A stretch of 64,000 nt of DNA from Paludibacterium denitrificans (GCF_009707705.1 NZ_WLYX01000001.1:496001-560000), one strand, 5' to 3'. Shown: positions 41,084 through 51,366, counted from the stretch's first letter. Notes: generated by a model not told the origin, from the letters alone. Translations and numbers: made by a program.

Positions 41084-42445
41084 ATGAATTCGCTAGAGTT
41101 ACGTGCCAGCCCTGGGTCTGGCAGGCGTCTATGCCCTACGGATGCTGGGCATGTTCCTGATCTTGCCGGTGTTTGCCCTGTACGCGCAGACACTGCAAGG
41201 TGCCCACAACCACACCCTGATCGGTTTTGCCCGGGTAGCTACGGCCTGACCCAGGCCCTGCTGCAACTGCCGCTGGGCATGCTGTCCGACAAGGTTGGCC
41301 GAAAAAAAGTGATCTACGCCGGTTTGGTGCTGTTTGCCATCGGTAGTTTCGTCGCCGGTGCCGCCCACGACATCACCATTCTGACCATTGGCCGCACCAT
41401 TCAGGGCGCTGGCGCCATCTCCGCCGCCATTACCGCCCTGCTGGCCGACCTCACCCGTGAAGAAAACCGCACCAAAGCCATGGCCATGATCGGCATGAGC
41501 ATCGGTACCACCTTTGCCGTCAGCCTGGTGCTCGGCCCGCTGCTGGCGCAATACATCGGCGTCAACGGCATCTTTGATCTCACCGGCGTGCTGTCGCTGA
41601 TGGCGCTGGTTGGCGTCTGGCTGCTGATTCCCAATCCAGCCGTCTCGCGTTTTCACTCCGACACGGAAGCCAACACCGCGCGCCTGCTTACCGTGCTGAA
41701 AAACCGCGAACTTTCACGGCTCAACTACGGCATCTTTGCCCTGCACGCCTCGCAAATGGCCATGTTCGTCACCATCCCGTTTGCCCTGATCAAAACCGCC
41801 GGGCTCGACAAATCCCATCACTGGGAAGTGTATCTGCCCGTCGTCACCATCGGCTTCCTGCTGATGGTGCCCGCCATTATCTATGGCGAGAAAAAGGCCA
41901 AACTCAAGCAGGTATTCGTCGGCGCCGTCGCCCTCATGGCCGCCGCCCAGCTAGGCATGGCACTGGCGCTCGACAGCTTCTGGCTCATCGTAATCTGGCT
42001 GGCGCTGTACTTCATCGCCTTCAATATTCTGGAAGCCACGCTCCCTTCGCTGATTTCCAAGATCGCCCCGCCAGATGCCAAAGGCACCGCCATTGGCGTG
42101 TATAATACCGCGCAATCATTTGGCCTCTTCCTCGGCGCCGCCGCCGGAGGCTGGTTATATACCCACTACGGCCCCACTGGCGTGTTCGGATTTACCAGTC
42201 TGCTGATGCTATCCTGGCTGCTGATGTCCCTGACCATGGCACCGCCGAGCGCCGTGCGTTCCGTCATGTACCAGATCGGCGAAAGCTGGCAAGGTAATGC
42301 CCAAACCCTGTCACAGGATTTGACTACCATCCGTGGCGTCACCGAAGCCATCGTGGTACTGGAAGACCGGGTGGCATATCTCAAGGTAGCCCAGCGAGGC
42401 TGGGACGAAGAGGCCGTAAAACAACTTATCCAGGAGACCTTCTGA
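41084..42445 (+). CDS. MFS transporter with C-terminal extra domain, YajR-like (two frame breaks)
   Basis: About 453 residues. Twelve membrane segments, the A-loop GMLSDKVGRKKVIYAG, and a soluble C-terminal domain of about 65 residues (QDLTTIRGVTEAIVVLEDRV) like the YAM domain of E. coli YajR. Breaks near 41106 (CCCTGGG for CCTGGG) and 41231 (CCGGG for CCTGGG). The substrate is unknown. The stop at 42443-42445 directly abuts the ssb start, so both are co-transcribed. One GTTGGCCGAA (41294) overlaps the A-loop codons KVGRK. Confidence 0.88.
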   Translation: MNSLELRASPGSGRRLCPTDAGHVPDLAGVCPVRADTARCPQPHPDRFCPGSYGLTQALLQLPLGMLSDKVGRKKVIYAGLVLFAIGSFVAGAAHDITILTIGRTIQGAGAISAAITALLADLTREENRTKAMAMIGMSIGTTFAVSLVLGPLLAQYIGVNGIFDLTGVLSLMALVGVWLLIPNPAVSRFHSDTEANTARLLTVLKNRELSRLNYGIFALHASQMAMFVTIPFALIKTAGLDKSHHWEVYLPVVTIGFLLMVPAIIYGEKKAKLKQVFVGAVALMAAAQLGMALALDSFWLIVIWLALYFIAFNILEATLPSLISKIAPPDAKGTAIGVYNTAQSFGLFLGAAAGGWLYTHYGPTGVFGFTSLLMLSWLLMSLTMAPPSAVRSVMYQIGESWQGNAQTLSQDLTTIRGVTEAIVVLEDRVAYLKVAQRGWDEEAVKQLIQETF

Positions 42446-42947
42446 ATGGCATCCGTCAACAAAGTGATTCTTGTCGGCAATCTGGGCCGTGACCCGGAAG
42501 TGCGTTACATGCCGTCCGGCGACGCCATTGCCACCCTGTCCGTGGCCACCACCGACACGTACAACAACAAGCAAACCGGCCAGCGTGAAGAGCTGACCGA
42601 ATGGCACCGTGTCGTGTTCTTTGGCAAAACAGCCGAAGTTGCAGCCCAATACCTGAAAAAAGGCTCGCAAGTGTACGTGGAAGGTTCGATCCGTACGCGC
42701 AAATGGCAGGACAAAGAAACCGGCCGAGGACCGTTACAGCACGGAGATTCGTGGAGATCGCATGCAAATGCTGGGTGGTCGTAACAGCGGCGGCAGCTCC
42801 GCTCCGATGGAAGGTGGCGACGACTACGGCTATAGCGCCCCGGCACCACGCCAGTCGGCACCAAGCAATCCGCCCGCCGCCCCGCGCCGCCAAGAGCCGA
42901 AACAGGCGCCGAAGCTGGACGACATGGATGATGACATCCCGTTTTAA
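42446..42947 (+). CDS. ssb: single-stranded DNA-binding protein (one frame break)
   Basis: About 167 residues. The OB fold starts [20 protein letters not shown] and contains [20 protein letters not shown]. The frame breaks near 42726 (CCGAGG for CCAGG; expected [20 protein letters not shown]). A Gly/Ser/Pro-rich linker ends in the acidic tip DDMDDDIPF, which recruits replication and repair proteins. Its position after uvrA/MFS is common in Betaproteobacteria. Confidence 0.96.
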
Positions 42948-42984
42948 TTTACACCTGCGATCTAAACTGTAAAGTTTCACCCTA

Positions 42985-43012
42985 GAGCCCTGCAGCAGCA
43001 GGGCTCTTTTCA
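42985..43012 (+). terminator. terminator after ssb
   Basis: GAGCCCTGC AGCA GCAGGGCTC is followed by four T, C and a further AT-rich tract. Confidence 0.85.
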
Positions 43013-43257
43013 TTTTTACACTGTTCAGAAGAATTTGATTGCCACGAACAAGTGGGGACTGAAAAAGTTATCAACGCACGTCATCTAAGCTCACATCATC
43101 CACTCAATAACGCGGACCCACTGCGAATATCCGCTGCTACCAAGTATCTGGGCTCGTGTTACCGCCCAGACAGCCGAATTGAGTCAGATCAACAATGCGG
43201 AGGAGAAACAATAGCGGTGATTCACCTTTTCTGCCGGATGATGCTATCTTCCCACTC

Positions 43258-43656
43258 ATGAAAGCCTTGTATCGCATCCTGTTCATGATCCTTCTTGCTC
43301 TCCCGGCACTGAATGTGCTGGCGGCAAGTATTGACCTGAACATGATGGACACAATGACCATGCCTGCGACTTGTATGGCGCATGAAAGCCATGTTTCTTG
43401 CCATCCGATACTGGCAAGCAAAAGTGTGGCACACCCTGCCAACGTAAAATCACAGCATGAAACGCTGTGTTGTCATGGCAGCTGCCAGTTTTGCATTCCT
43501 TCGCTTCCCGCCGCCGCAGGCTTGGATTGTCACCCCCGTTGTGCCAGTTGGCATTTTTGTCCCCACGCTACCCGGCAAGCTTGCCGGTATCACAATTTCT
43601 CCGCCCCATCGTCCTCCTTCATTGGCCTGATAGGCCGTTCCAACACACCGGTGTAG
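43258..43656 (+). CDS. small exported Cys/His/Met-rich protein, probably copper-related
   Basis: 132 residues from MKALYRILFMILLALPALNV (signal peptide ending LA-A). The mature part is unusually rich in Met, His and Cys: DLNMMDTMTMPATCMAHESH, SCHPILAS, ETLCCHGSCQFCIP, CHPRCASWHFCPH. Such composition is typical of small periplasmic copper-handling proteins, and the next gene is a DUF411 protein. The reading of the last third is less certain. An ATG at 43195 is in frame but would hide the signal peptide. Confidence 0.55.
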   Translation: MKALYRILFMILLALPALNVLAASIDLNMMDTMTMPATCMAHESHVSCHPILASKSVAHPANVKSQHETLCCHGSCQFCIPSLPAAAGLDCHPRCASWHFCPHATRQACRYHNFSAPSSSFIGLIGRSNTPV

Positions 43657-43700
43657 CGCCGGTTATTCGAATTAATGTCATCCATCGAAGGAGAGCCGTT

Positions 43701-44138
43701 ATGGCTACTATCCGTACGCATATTCTCGCCACAATGCTGGCCGCCGTCAGCACATCCGTCTTCGCTTCCGTACCTGCCACGGTATACAAGAGCCCGACTT
43801 GCGGCTGCTGTGAAGCTTATATCCGTTATCTCAAGCAGAATGGTTTCGATGTCACCGCCATCAATCGCGACGATATGCAGCCGATCAAACAGCAAATGAA
43901 TGTCACACCGGGTTTGGGCAGTTGCCACACCGCGAAGATCGGGCGTTACACCATAGAGGGCCATGTTCCCGTTGCCGCGATCAAGAAACTTATTGCCAGC
44001 AAAGCTGATGTGGTAGGGCTGGCTGCGCCCGGAATGCCGTTGAATAGCCCCGGCATGGGAGAAGAGAAACCCGGTACGCTGGCCATCTATACCATGACCA
44101 AAGACCATCGTACCGGCGTGCTGTTTGGTCGCTTCTAA
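43701..44138 (+). CDS. DUF411 family exported metal-binding protein
   Basis: 145 residues, intact. The signal peptide is MATIRTHILATMLAAVSTSVFA. The DUF411 core has the motif YKSPTCGCCEAYIRYL (CxCC metal site), GSCHTAKIGRYTIEGHVP, and GLAAPGMPLNSPGM. Members are found in copper-resistance clusters and are thought to bind copper in the periplasm. A strong site (AAGGAG) precedes the ATG. The neighbouring Cys/His/Met-rich gene supports a metal role. Confidence 0.88.
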   Translation: MATIRTHILATMLAAVSTSVFASVPATVYKSPTCGCCEAYIRYLKQNGFDVTAINRDDMQPIKQQMNVTPGLGSCHTAKIGRYTIEGHVPVAAIKKLIASKADVVGLAAPGMPLNSPGMGEEKPGTLAIYTMTKDHRTGVLFGRF

Positions 44139-44195
44139 ACGATAGACTCAGCCGGGGTGCCGCTGCAACAGCGGCATCCCGGACGTAACAGGGAG

Positions 44196-44564
44196 TTATC
44201 CGTGATAGCTATCCCAAAAAACATAGCTTCCCAGCAGAACCAGAAACAGACCAAACATGCTTTTCAGGGTTTTTGAATCCAGCTGGCTGACCCAACGCGC
44301 ACCAAACCAGCTGCCAATCAGCAACGACACGGCAATCAGCAAGGCCGCCTTGAAATTGACTTCGCCCTGCCGGTAATACTCGAGTACCGCCAGAATGCCA
44401 ACCGGCGGCAACAGAATCGCCAAACTGGTTCCTGTTGCCATTTTCTGGGTGAAACCGGCACCATAAATCAGGGCCGGAACAATCAGAACGCCACCGCCGA
44501 TACCAAATAGACCAGACAAGATCCCGGCACTCAGACCAATCAATACAAACACCATACTATCCAT
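44196..44564 (-). CDS. TauE/SafE-family membrane protein, half-length
   Basis: 122 residues, intact. Four hydrophobic segments, with LSAGILSGLFGIGGGVLIVP at the N-terminus, are the TauE/SafE repeat signature. Full-length members have two such repeats and about 250 residues, so this is a single-repeat form that probably acts as a dimer. The family exports sulfite, sulfonates or related anions; the substrate is unknown. Divergent from ghrA. Confidence 0.82.
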   Translation of the reverse strand: MDSMVFVLIGLSAGILSGLFGIGGGVLIVPALIYGAGFTQKMATGTSLAILLPPVGILAVLEYYRQGEVNFKAALLIAVSLLIGSWFGARWVSQLDSKTLKSMFGLFLVLLGSYVFWDSYHG

Positions 44565-44612
44565 AAAAGCGACTCCGCACGTTTATCGGCTGCATGAGTC
44601 GGAACGCATCGC

Positions 44613-44641
44613 TTCGGCCAACGTTGACAGAGTTGGCCGAA
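44613..44641. repeat. inverted pair of GTTGGCCGAA upstream of the TauE gene
   Basis: TTCGGCCAAC (44613-44622) and GTTGGCCGAA (44632-44641) are exact mirror copies with a 9-base loop. They lie between divergently transcribed genes, 48 bases before one start and 147 before the other. They are therefore not a terminator for either gene, which argues that the word itself matters. Confidence 0.9.
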
Positions 44642-44788
44642 GCGCAAGCGGAGCAAATCGGGAATAGCTCCGGATTGGCGAATAACGGTTGGTGATCTTC
44701 CGGTTTTTCCTCAAAATGGGCTTGTCCTGCTGGCGTTGCGACACCGTTGTGGCGCTAGCCCGGTACCTCCAATTTTTCAGGACCCACC

Positions 44789-45713
44789 ATGCTCTATCTT
44801 TACACTGCCCAAGATACCGAACAGTTAGCGTCACTCTTGCGTGATGCCCTACCCGGAGTTGATGTGGCCGTGTGGCCGACACAAGTGGATCGCGCCAAGG
44901 TTCGCTATGTTGCAGTCTGGAACCCGCCCGACGATTTTTTTGCCGGGTTTCCGCAGCTTGAAGCGGTCTTTGCCTTGGGAGCCGGTGTTGATCGTCTGGT
45001 TAGCCGCACGGATCTTCCGCCACATGTTCCGATCATCCGCCTTGTTGACGGCCGGCATGGCGCAGCAAATGTCAGAATACGTGTTGTACGGGGTGTTGCG
45101 CCACCAGCGCCATTTTGATCTTTACCAACAGCAACAGGAGCACGGTAACTGGCAGCCACTACCGCCAAAGTCAGCGCATGAAGTGCGCGTAAGCGTGCTG
45201 GGGCTAGGGGCGCTGGGGGCTGAGGTAGCCAAAACGCTAGCCGGGTTCGGCTATGCCGTGTCCGGCTGGAGCCGCCGACCCAAGAACTTACCGGGGATTG
45301 ATTGCTACCATGGTCCGGAAGGATTGGCCTTGCTGCTGACCAGAACCGACGTATTGGTAGGTATGTTGCCCTCAACCCCGGCAACACGTGGGCTGCTCGA
45401 CCAGCAGCGATTATCGCAACTGCCGCGCGGGGCGACGTTGATCAATGTGGGACGGGGCGACCAGCTGGACGAACAGGCATTGCTCCAGCTACTGGAAAGC
45501 GGACATTTGCGTTTTGCCCAACTCGATGTCTTTGCCAACGAACCTCTGCCAGCGGAAAGTCGTTTGTGGCGCCGCAATGACGTTGCCATTACCCCTCACA
45601 TCGCAGCCGCCACGCTGTATCAACCGGCGGTGACGCAAATTGCCAACAACCTGCAGGCGCTGTCGCGCGGTGAAGTACCGGCAGGACTGGTTGATCGCAC
45701 ACTCGCCTACTAA
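44789..45713 (+). CDS. ghrA: 2-hydroxyacid dehydrogenase, GhrA-like glyoxylate/hydroxypyruvate reductase (one frame break)
   Basis: About 308 residues. The NAD(P)-binding motif is VLGLGALGAEVAKTLAGFG, the catalytic Arg is in LINVGRGDQLDE, and the His follows in ITPHIAAATL. The frame breaks near 45052 (GGCCGGC for GCCGGC; expected RLVDAGMAQQMSEYVL). GhrA-type enzymes reduce glyoxylate and hydroxypyruvate with NADPH in the cytoplasm. It stands alone, with a long AT-poor gap (44642-44788) before it in which I see nothing. Confidence 0.85.
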
Positions 45714-45849
45714 CCCCACGATAACAAGCTGACAACAGGCAGCACTGTTGTTATTTGATGCCGGTAAGGCGCGGCCAGACTGGCTGCCGTGTGCACTTAC
45801 CACCGATCAGTTCTTACGGAAGGCTGGCAGGGTGTTGAATACCATGCTG

Positions 45850-46730
45850 CTAGCAACAGGCCAGCTGCGCCCGGTGCCGGGCGGCGATATCGACAAACGC
45901 CTGCGCAGCCGGTGATAGCCGGTCAAACTTCAAGGCGGCCAAGGCAATCTCCCTCGGTCTGGGCGGTTGCAGACGGCGGTAGACAACTCCCGCCGGAGGC
46001 TCAGGCAAGGCCATGCGGGCGGCAATCGTCACGGCCTCGCCTTGTGCCACAAAGCCCATCATCGAGGTCAATTGCTCAAAGCGGAACAGTGTTTTGGGAA
46101 CAGCACCCTGAGCGGACAGGAACTGGTCGATATGTGGACCGGAACCAGCAGAGGTACGGATAAATGGCAGGCCATGAAAATCCCCAGCTGAAATGGCCGA
46201 GCGGGAAGCCAGCGGGTGGACCGCAGGCAACACCGCAACCAGCTCATCCGTTACCAATGGCAAGGTGTCAAAGCGCTCATCGGGCAACACCACGAAGCCA
46301 AGCTCAACGCGTCGTTCCAGTAACCATTGCACCACCACGTCATCCACCACCTCATCAATCTGCACTTCCACTAAAGGATGAGCTTGCTGAAAGTGGGCCA
46401 GTAGCACAGGCAATAACCGCAGTGAGGACGTCGCCCCAAACGAGGCAATGCGCAGCGTACCGCGGGCAATGCCTCGCTCCAGATGAGCTTCCTGCTGCAG
46501 GGCCTCTTTTTGTTGCAAGATGTCATTGGCACGAATCACGGTAAGCTTCCCTCATCGGTCAATGCCACCACGCCGCCATCGCGACTCAGCAGGCTGACGC
46601 CCAGTTCGGTTTCCAGTTGCTTGATGGCATGGCTGACCGCGCTTTGTGTGATGCCCAAAGCAATCGCCGTGCGGGAGAAGCTCCCCACTTTGGCCAGAGC
46701 CGAGAAGATTTCCAGTTGCGTGAAAGTCAT
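45850..46730 (-). CDS. LysR-family regulator (one frame break)
   Basis: About 293 residues. The N-terminal helix-turn-helix MTFTQLEIFSALAKVGSFSR with TQSAVSHAIKQLETELG is clear. The frame shifts near 46540 in GGAAGCTTACCGTG, probably a miscalled GCCGGC-type site, and then continues VIRANDILQQKEALQQEAHL to the effector domain and ...IAARHRAQLACC. Divergent from the EamA transporter at 46783, 52 bases apart, so it probably controls that gene. Confidence 0.85.
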
Positions 46731-46782
46731 GAGCTTTTACTCATTCGACGATTAATCAGAACAAGCGGATAGTACCGCGCTT

Positions 46783-47722
46783 ATGAACGCTTCTCGCTAT
46801 TCCACACATTTGGCGCTGGTAGGTATGGCCGCCTTGTGGGGCGCCTCCGGCCCTGGGGCGTATCGTTGCACAGGCCATGCCGCCGCTAGCCGCTGCCTGC
46901 CTGCGTTTTCTGCTCGCGAGCATCGTCCTTGTTCTGTGGCTGCAGCGGAGTGGACGCATGGGAACACTGCGTGCGCTCAACGCCCGCCAGTGGGCCGGAT
47001 TGGGGTGTGCATCCGCCGTGGGGGTGCTGGGTTATTCCATCTTTTTTTTACTGGCACTGAAAAGCGTCCCAGCTAATACAAGGCAGCCATGGTGGTTGCC
47101 CTTAATCCTGTACTGACCTTGCTCTTTGCCGTACTGCTGTTCCATGAGGCCGTGAATGGGGTGATGTGCCCGGGTGTGGTACTGGCGGTGACAGGAGCGC
47201 TGTATGCCCTCAGTGGTGGCTCGATGACAGCCTTGCAGCCGAGGCCAATCAGGGACCGGGGAAATGTTGCTGCTGGGATGTGCGGCATGTTGGGTGGGCT
47301 ACACCCTGATTGGCTGCATGGTACTGATCACGGTTGATGCGCTCACCACCACCGCCGTCACGGCCACCATCGGTGCCGGGCTATTGTTCATCGCCAGCAT
47401 GGTACTGGAAGGTCCGGCCAAATGGCTGGCATTAGCGGCGGCGCTTACTACGGCCTGGTACAGCATCTTTGCACTGGCCTTTGGCGCAACGGCGTTGGCC
47501 TACGCGTGGTATTTGCAGGGGGTAAAGGTATTAGGCGCTGGCGCTGCCGCCGCCTATATGTCACTGGTACCGTTGTTTGGCCTGCTGTTTTCCGGGTTCT
47601 GGCTGGGTGAACCGTTTACCGCCTCATTATTACGCGGCGGTGCATTAGCCATCGTTGGCATGTTGTTGATGAATCTTGGCCGTGCAGGGCTGACGAAACG
47701 TCCTACCAGAACGAGTCACTGA
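46783..47722 (+). CDS. EamA/DMT-family exporter (three frame breaks)
   Basis: About 310 residues, ten membrane segments in two EamA repeats (first near MPPLAAACLRFLLASIVLVL, second near TAWYSIFALAFGATALAYAW). Breaks near 46853 (GGCCCTGGGGC, a CCTGG region), 47079 and 47251 (CCGG for CCTGG). Family members export amino acids or other metabolites. The divergent LysR gene is its likely regulator. The end is LTKRPTRTSH. Confidence 0.82.
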
Positions 47723-48243
47723 GCACGGCAACCGCGATTCGGCCCGGGACTGCGCAAGCGAATACCACCACCAGAGAAGCCAAGTGATTCTTATGACCGG
47801 CTTTTTTCTTGCTCATCTACCGCTCCCCGCACTGCAAACGCTCAACCAGCAGCTGTCAGCTGACAGGCAAATGGCTCTGCTTTGCTGATGCCCCCCCTCC
47901 TCCATGCATGCGGCAAAAGATGTATTGGACCGTACAATTAACGAGCCAATGACATTCTTACCGAGGATTAGTAATTAATTCATTTAAATGACATCTTTAG
48001 CTTGCCATCTGCATCATACTGACAATAGAATTTTCTCAATATTCATTCATCAACTAATGCCAAATGAATTATTCGTGTGACTTTAAATTGATAACACAAT
48101 CCATTTAAAGACATAAACCCATATGGAGAATAAACACCGTAGCAGGAGTTTTTAATACTCCCAATTCAAAAATTTAATATATCCGTGTAGACAGCCTGTA
48201 GATATTCTTTTCCTTGCGCCCAATTCTTTAGAAGGCTCAACTT
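47723..48243. other. 520-base gene-free region, AT-rich right half
   Basis: No gene is supported. A short inverted repeat (CAGCTGTCAGCTGACAG) lies near 47851-47867. From about 47930 to 48230 the sequence is strongly AT-rich with several ATTTAAAT-like tracts, probably the promoter region of the PAS-chemoreceptor pair. No clear -35/-10 or sigma-28 site could be fixed. Confidence 0.45.
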
Positions 48244-48801
48244 ATGAGCACACCGCTTCCGTATCGCAATGGCAATGAAGTAAAACTGCTCCCTGACGAA
48301 TTAATCGTCACCAAGACCGATCCAACCGGACATATTAGCTATGCAAACAGGGTTTTTATGCGCATTGCGGAATATCCGGAGGATGCATTACTTGGCAAAC
48401 CTCACAATATTATTCGTCACCCGGATATGCCACGCGGTGTTTATCGGCTGATGTGGAAAACATTACAGGCTGAACAAGAATTCTTTGGTATAGTCAAAAA
48501 CTACACGGCCACAGGTAACTATTATTGGGTATTGGCAAATGTCACGCCCGATTATGGACAGAATCATAAATTGGAAGGTTATTACTCGGTCAGACGCCCA
48601 CCTTCCCGTAGCGCCATCGATGCCATCATCCCGATTTATGAGCAAATGCGACAAATCGAGGCGAAAGAAAGCAAAGCCAGTGCCCCGGATGTTTCCATGC
48701 AGTGGCTGCTGGATGAGATGAAAAGGCGCGAGATCAGCTACGAGCAATTCGTGCTGCAACTGAATGGACTGACCCCGGCGTCCCAAGGGAGGACAAAATG
48801 A
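48244..48801 (+). CDS. stand-alone PAS-domain protein, Aer-type sensor
   Basis: 185 residues, intact. Residues ~20-125 are a PAS domain of the Aer class: KTDPTGHISYANRVFMRIAE, LLGKPHNIIRHPDMPRGVYR, NYYWVLANVTPDY. In Aer this domain binds FAD and reports redox state. A helical tail follows (IIPIYEQMRQIEAKES). There is no membrane segment or signalling domain. The stop overlaps the start of the chemoreceptor (ATGA, 48798-48801), so the two are probably a split Aer receptor. Confidence 0.85.
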   Translation: MSTPLPYRNGNEVKLLPDELIVTKTDPTGHISYANRVFMRIAEYPEDALLGKPHNIIRHPDMPRGVYRLMWKTLQAEQEFFGIVKNYTATGNYYWVLANVTPDYGQNHKLEGYYSVRRPPSRSAIDAIIPIYEQMRQIEAKESKASAPDVSMQWLLDEMKRREISYEQFVLQLNGLTPASQGRTK

Positions 48802-50236
48802 GCGGCTCCCGTAAATATCCTCCGTTCCTGCGAACGCAAATACTCTACTGGCTGGTGGCGTTTAACGCGCTCATGGTGATTTCTACGCTGACAGACTGGT
48901 TGTTGCCTGATAGCTGGCATGTGCCACTCGGACTGGTTTTGACCGGGCTGGGAATCGGCATTTCCAGTTATCTGTGGATCAACATGCGCCGGATTTTCAA
49001 ACTGCTGATTTCGCTGAACGAGCAATTGAGCATTGCTTGTACCGGTGAGTTTCATCACCGTGCGGTCAACACCCGCGCCATGGGTGAAGTGGGGATGGTG
49101 GCCCGGCAACTGAATGATTTTCTTGATCTTGTTGAAACCTATTTCAAGGAAATCAATACCTGCTTTAATCGTGTCAGCCATGGCGATTATAGCTTAGCGC
49201 CCGCTGAATCAGGGCTTGCCGGGGCGGATGTCCGAATCGCTGGGGCATATGGGACAGGCCATTCAATCGATGGAAGACAACAACGCATTTGTCCGCCGCA
49301 ACAGCCTGTCTTCCCGTTTGACTGCACTCAACAACCCGCACTTGCGCAGCAACCTGTCGGGCAGCCGGGCCGATTTGTCGGAAATCAGCCGGGCCATGGA
49401 CAAGGTGGCGGAGATTACTCAAGCCACGGCCAGTGGTGCGCGTGAAAGCCCTGGACAGTGCCGTACAACTTTCCGGCCAGCTGGATACGATCGTGCATAG
49501 CGTGAGCAGCATGAATGAGGCCAGCGAGGCTCTGGCCAGCGAATGGCAAGGGATTGAAAGTTCGCTGGCTGATATTTCGTCCATTGCCGATCAAACCAAT
49601 CTGCTGGCGCTGAATGCGGCGATTGAAGCGGCACGCGCAGGGGAAAGCGGGCGTGGCTTTGCCGTGGTGGCGGATGAAGTGCGCAAGTTGGCCGAACGCA
49701 GCAAAGACACCGCCAATCGCGTGCAAAACGTGTTGGGCACGTTGTCGAGCCGTATCGACGCGATGCAGCAAAAGGCGGGTGATGCTTAGGCGGCGTGGCA
49801 CATAGCGTGAAAGATTCGGTGGAATCGTTCCGTCATCGCTTCGAAAGCCCTGGCGACTCATTCGGATCAGGTACTCAGCCGGGTCGTGCGTGTGCGCGAT
49901 AAATCGCAGACCTCATTGCAGAAAATCGGCCATGTCATGCGCAAGCAGCTGACCTACAACGCGCTGGAAGAGGGCAAGCTGCTGCCGATGAGCCATGATC
50001 TGGCCACTTGGCGGCAAGGCGAAGGCGCGGCCGATTTTGGCATGACCCGCACCTTTGCCGAATTGGTCAAACCGGAAGAGCAGATCAAGCGTCATGTGGA
50101 CGTGGCGCTGACGGCCGCCACGCAAGACGAGCTGAACGAGGAGCTGATCCTCGCCGAAATGACCGCGCTGGAAGAACAGAGCGATAAACTGCTGGCGCTG
50201 TTTGACCAGATCGTCGAGGAAAAGCACGCGCGCTGA
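48798..50236 (+). CDS. methyl-accepting chemotaxis protein without sensor domain (several frame breaks)
   Basis: About 478 residues. Two adjacent membrane segments (~15-60) with almost no periplasmic loop are followed by a HAMP-like stretch and the MCP signalling tip [20 protein letters not shown] with [20 protein letters not shown]. Breaks: near 49220 (GCCGGGG), 49453 (CCCTGG), 49789-49796 (GCTTAGGC for GCCGGC) and 49850 (CCCTGG). The C-terminal 90 residues ([20 protein letters not shown]) are an extra domain. Lacking a ligand domain, it probably receives its signal from the overlapping PAS protein. Confidence 0.87.
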
Positions 50237-50266
50237 TCATGCCGCGCACCGGCTTCTAGCACGCAC

Positions 50267-50300
50267 CGCCAGCACCATTCACACCAATGGGGTGCTGGCG
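50267..50300. terminator. hairpin after the chemoreceptor gene
   Basis: CGCCAGCACC and GGTGCTGGCG form a perfect 10-bp stem with a 14-base loop between convergent genes. No T-run follows, so it may only slow polymerase or protect the 3' ends. Confidence 0.6.
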
Positions 50301-50312
50301 CGCCCTAGCCGG

Positions 50313-51247
50313 TCACGTACATGCCGCCGAGGCCGCTTCGTCTGGCGGCATTTCAATTACGATCCAGTCGCTACCGCTCAATTCAGCCTGATGCAGCGTG
50401 GCGTAAATCTGGCTGGCATAGCCGTTGGGATCCGCTTAAGCACTCGTTGCCAGAACGTGGTGCATGGCGGTGGCTGCAAACCGATATAGGCACATCGCCC
50501 AGCAGGCGCCTGCGTGATCCAGTGCTGGCGTTCGGCCAACTCAAAGCGATAACACGGTAGACGCGGAGCATAGTGTGAACTGAGCGCCCCCGGCACTCTG
50601 GGGGTCGCCGCCACCGCGGACGGAGCCTCAACCAGTGGCAGAAAATCTGCCAGTTGCCGGGCGGTAATGCAGCCGGGGCGCAGGATACGGGCCTCGGGTC
50701 CGGACAAATCCAGAATGGTGGATTCCACCCCAAAACGGCACTCGCCGCCATCCAGCACCGCATCAATCCGCCCTTCCATGTGACGTTGCACGTGCTCGGC
50801 GCAGGTGGGGCTGATATGGCCAAAAGGGTTGGCCGAAGGCGCAACCACCGCGCACCCCAGCCTATCCAGCACGGCCTGAAACTGCGGATGCACGGACCAG
50901 CGGATGGCAATGGTGTCCTGACCACCGGTAATCAGGCGCGAGACATCAGGCGCGGCGGGCAATACCAGCGTCAGCGGGCCGGGCCAGAACGCTTCGGCCA
51001 ACTGGTAAGCCACTGCTGGAATCCGGCACGCCCAACGCGTCAGATGCGCCAGTGCCGGGATATGCACGATCAGAGGGTGATCCGCCGGGCGCCCCTTGGC
51101 AGTGAAAACACTGGCGATGGCACGAGGGTTTTCTGCACAGGCAGCCAGCCCGTACACGGTTTCGGTAGGTAACGCGACCAGCCCGCCCTGTTGCAGTAAC
51201 TGCGCGGCGCGATCGATACCTTGCTGATTGGAGATCAGGTAGTCCAT
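50313..51247 (-). CDS. sua5: threonylcarbamoyl-AMP synthase, Sua5 type (one frame break)
   Basis: About 311 residues. The YrdC domain (~10-200) has QQGGLVALPTETVYGLAACA, KGRPADHPLIVHI and VAPSANPFGHISPT; a Sua5 C-terminal domain follows (PGALSSHYAPRLP). The frame breaks at 50434-50441 (GCTTAAGC for GCCGGC). Repaired, the end is ADPNGYASQIYATLHQAELS, GSDWIVIEMPP, stop 50313-50315. It makes threonylcarbamoyl-AMP for t6A37 in tRNA. Three GTTGGCCGAA words (50531, 50828, 50993) lie inside. Confidence 0.9.
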
Positions 51248-51366
51248 CAGAATTTTTCAAGAAAGGCAGACAGCCACATGGCAAGACGCCATCGACTGTC
51301 TGCACAGGTCATCAGACAAGCCGTTGCCGACAAAACGGCGGAACAGGCAAAACCGGGCGACCGGGC

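Noticed and set aside
45052..45057. Intact GCCGGC at 45052 (and near 5139, 18998, 25806) as evidence against the methylation idea
   Set aside because: In these places the string arises from a neighbouring error (one base gained or lost in GACGGCCGGC, GGCCGGCAGG, GCTTAGCCGG, GGGCCGGCC), so they are not clean unmodified sites; the one near 9759 does appear clean and shows that reading is not always wrong.
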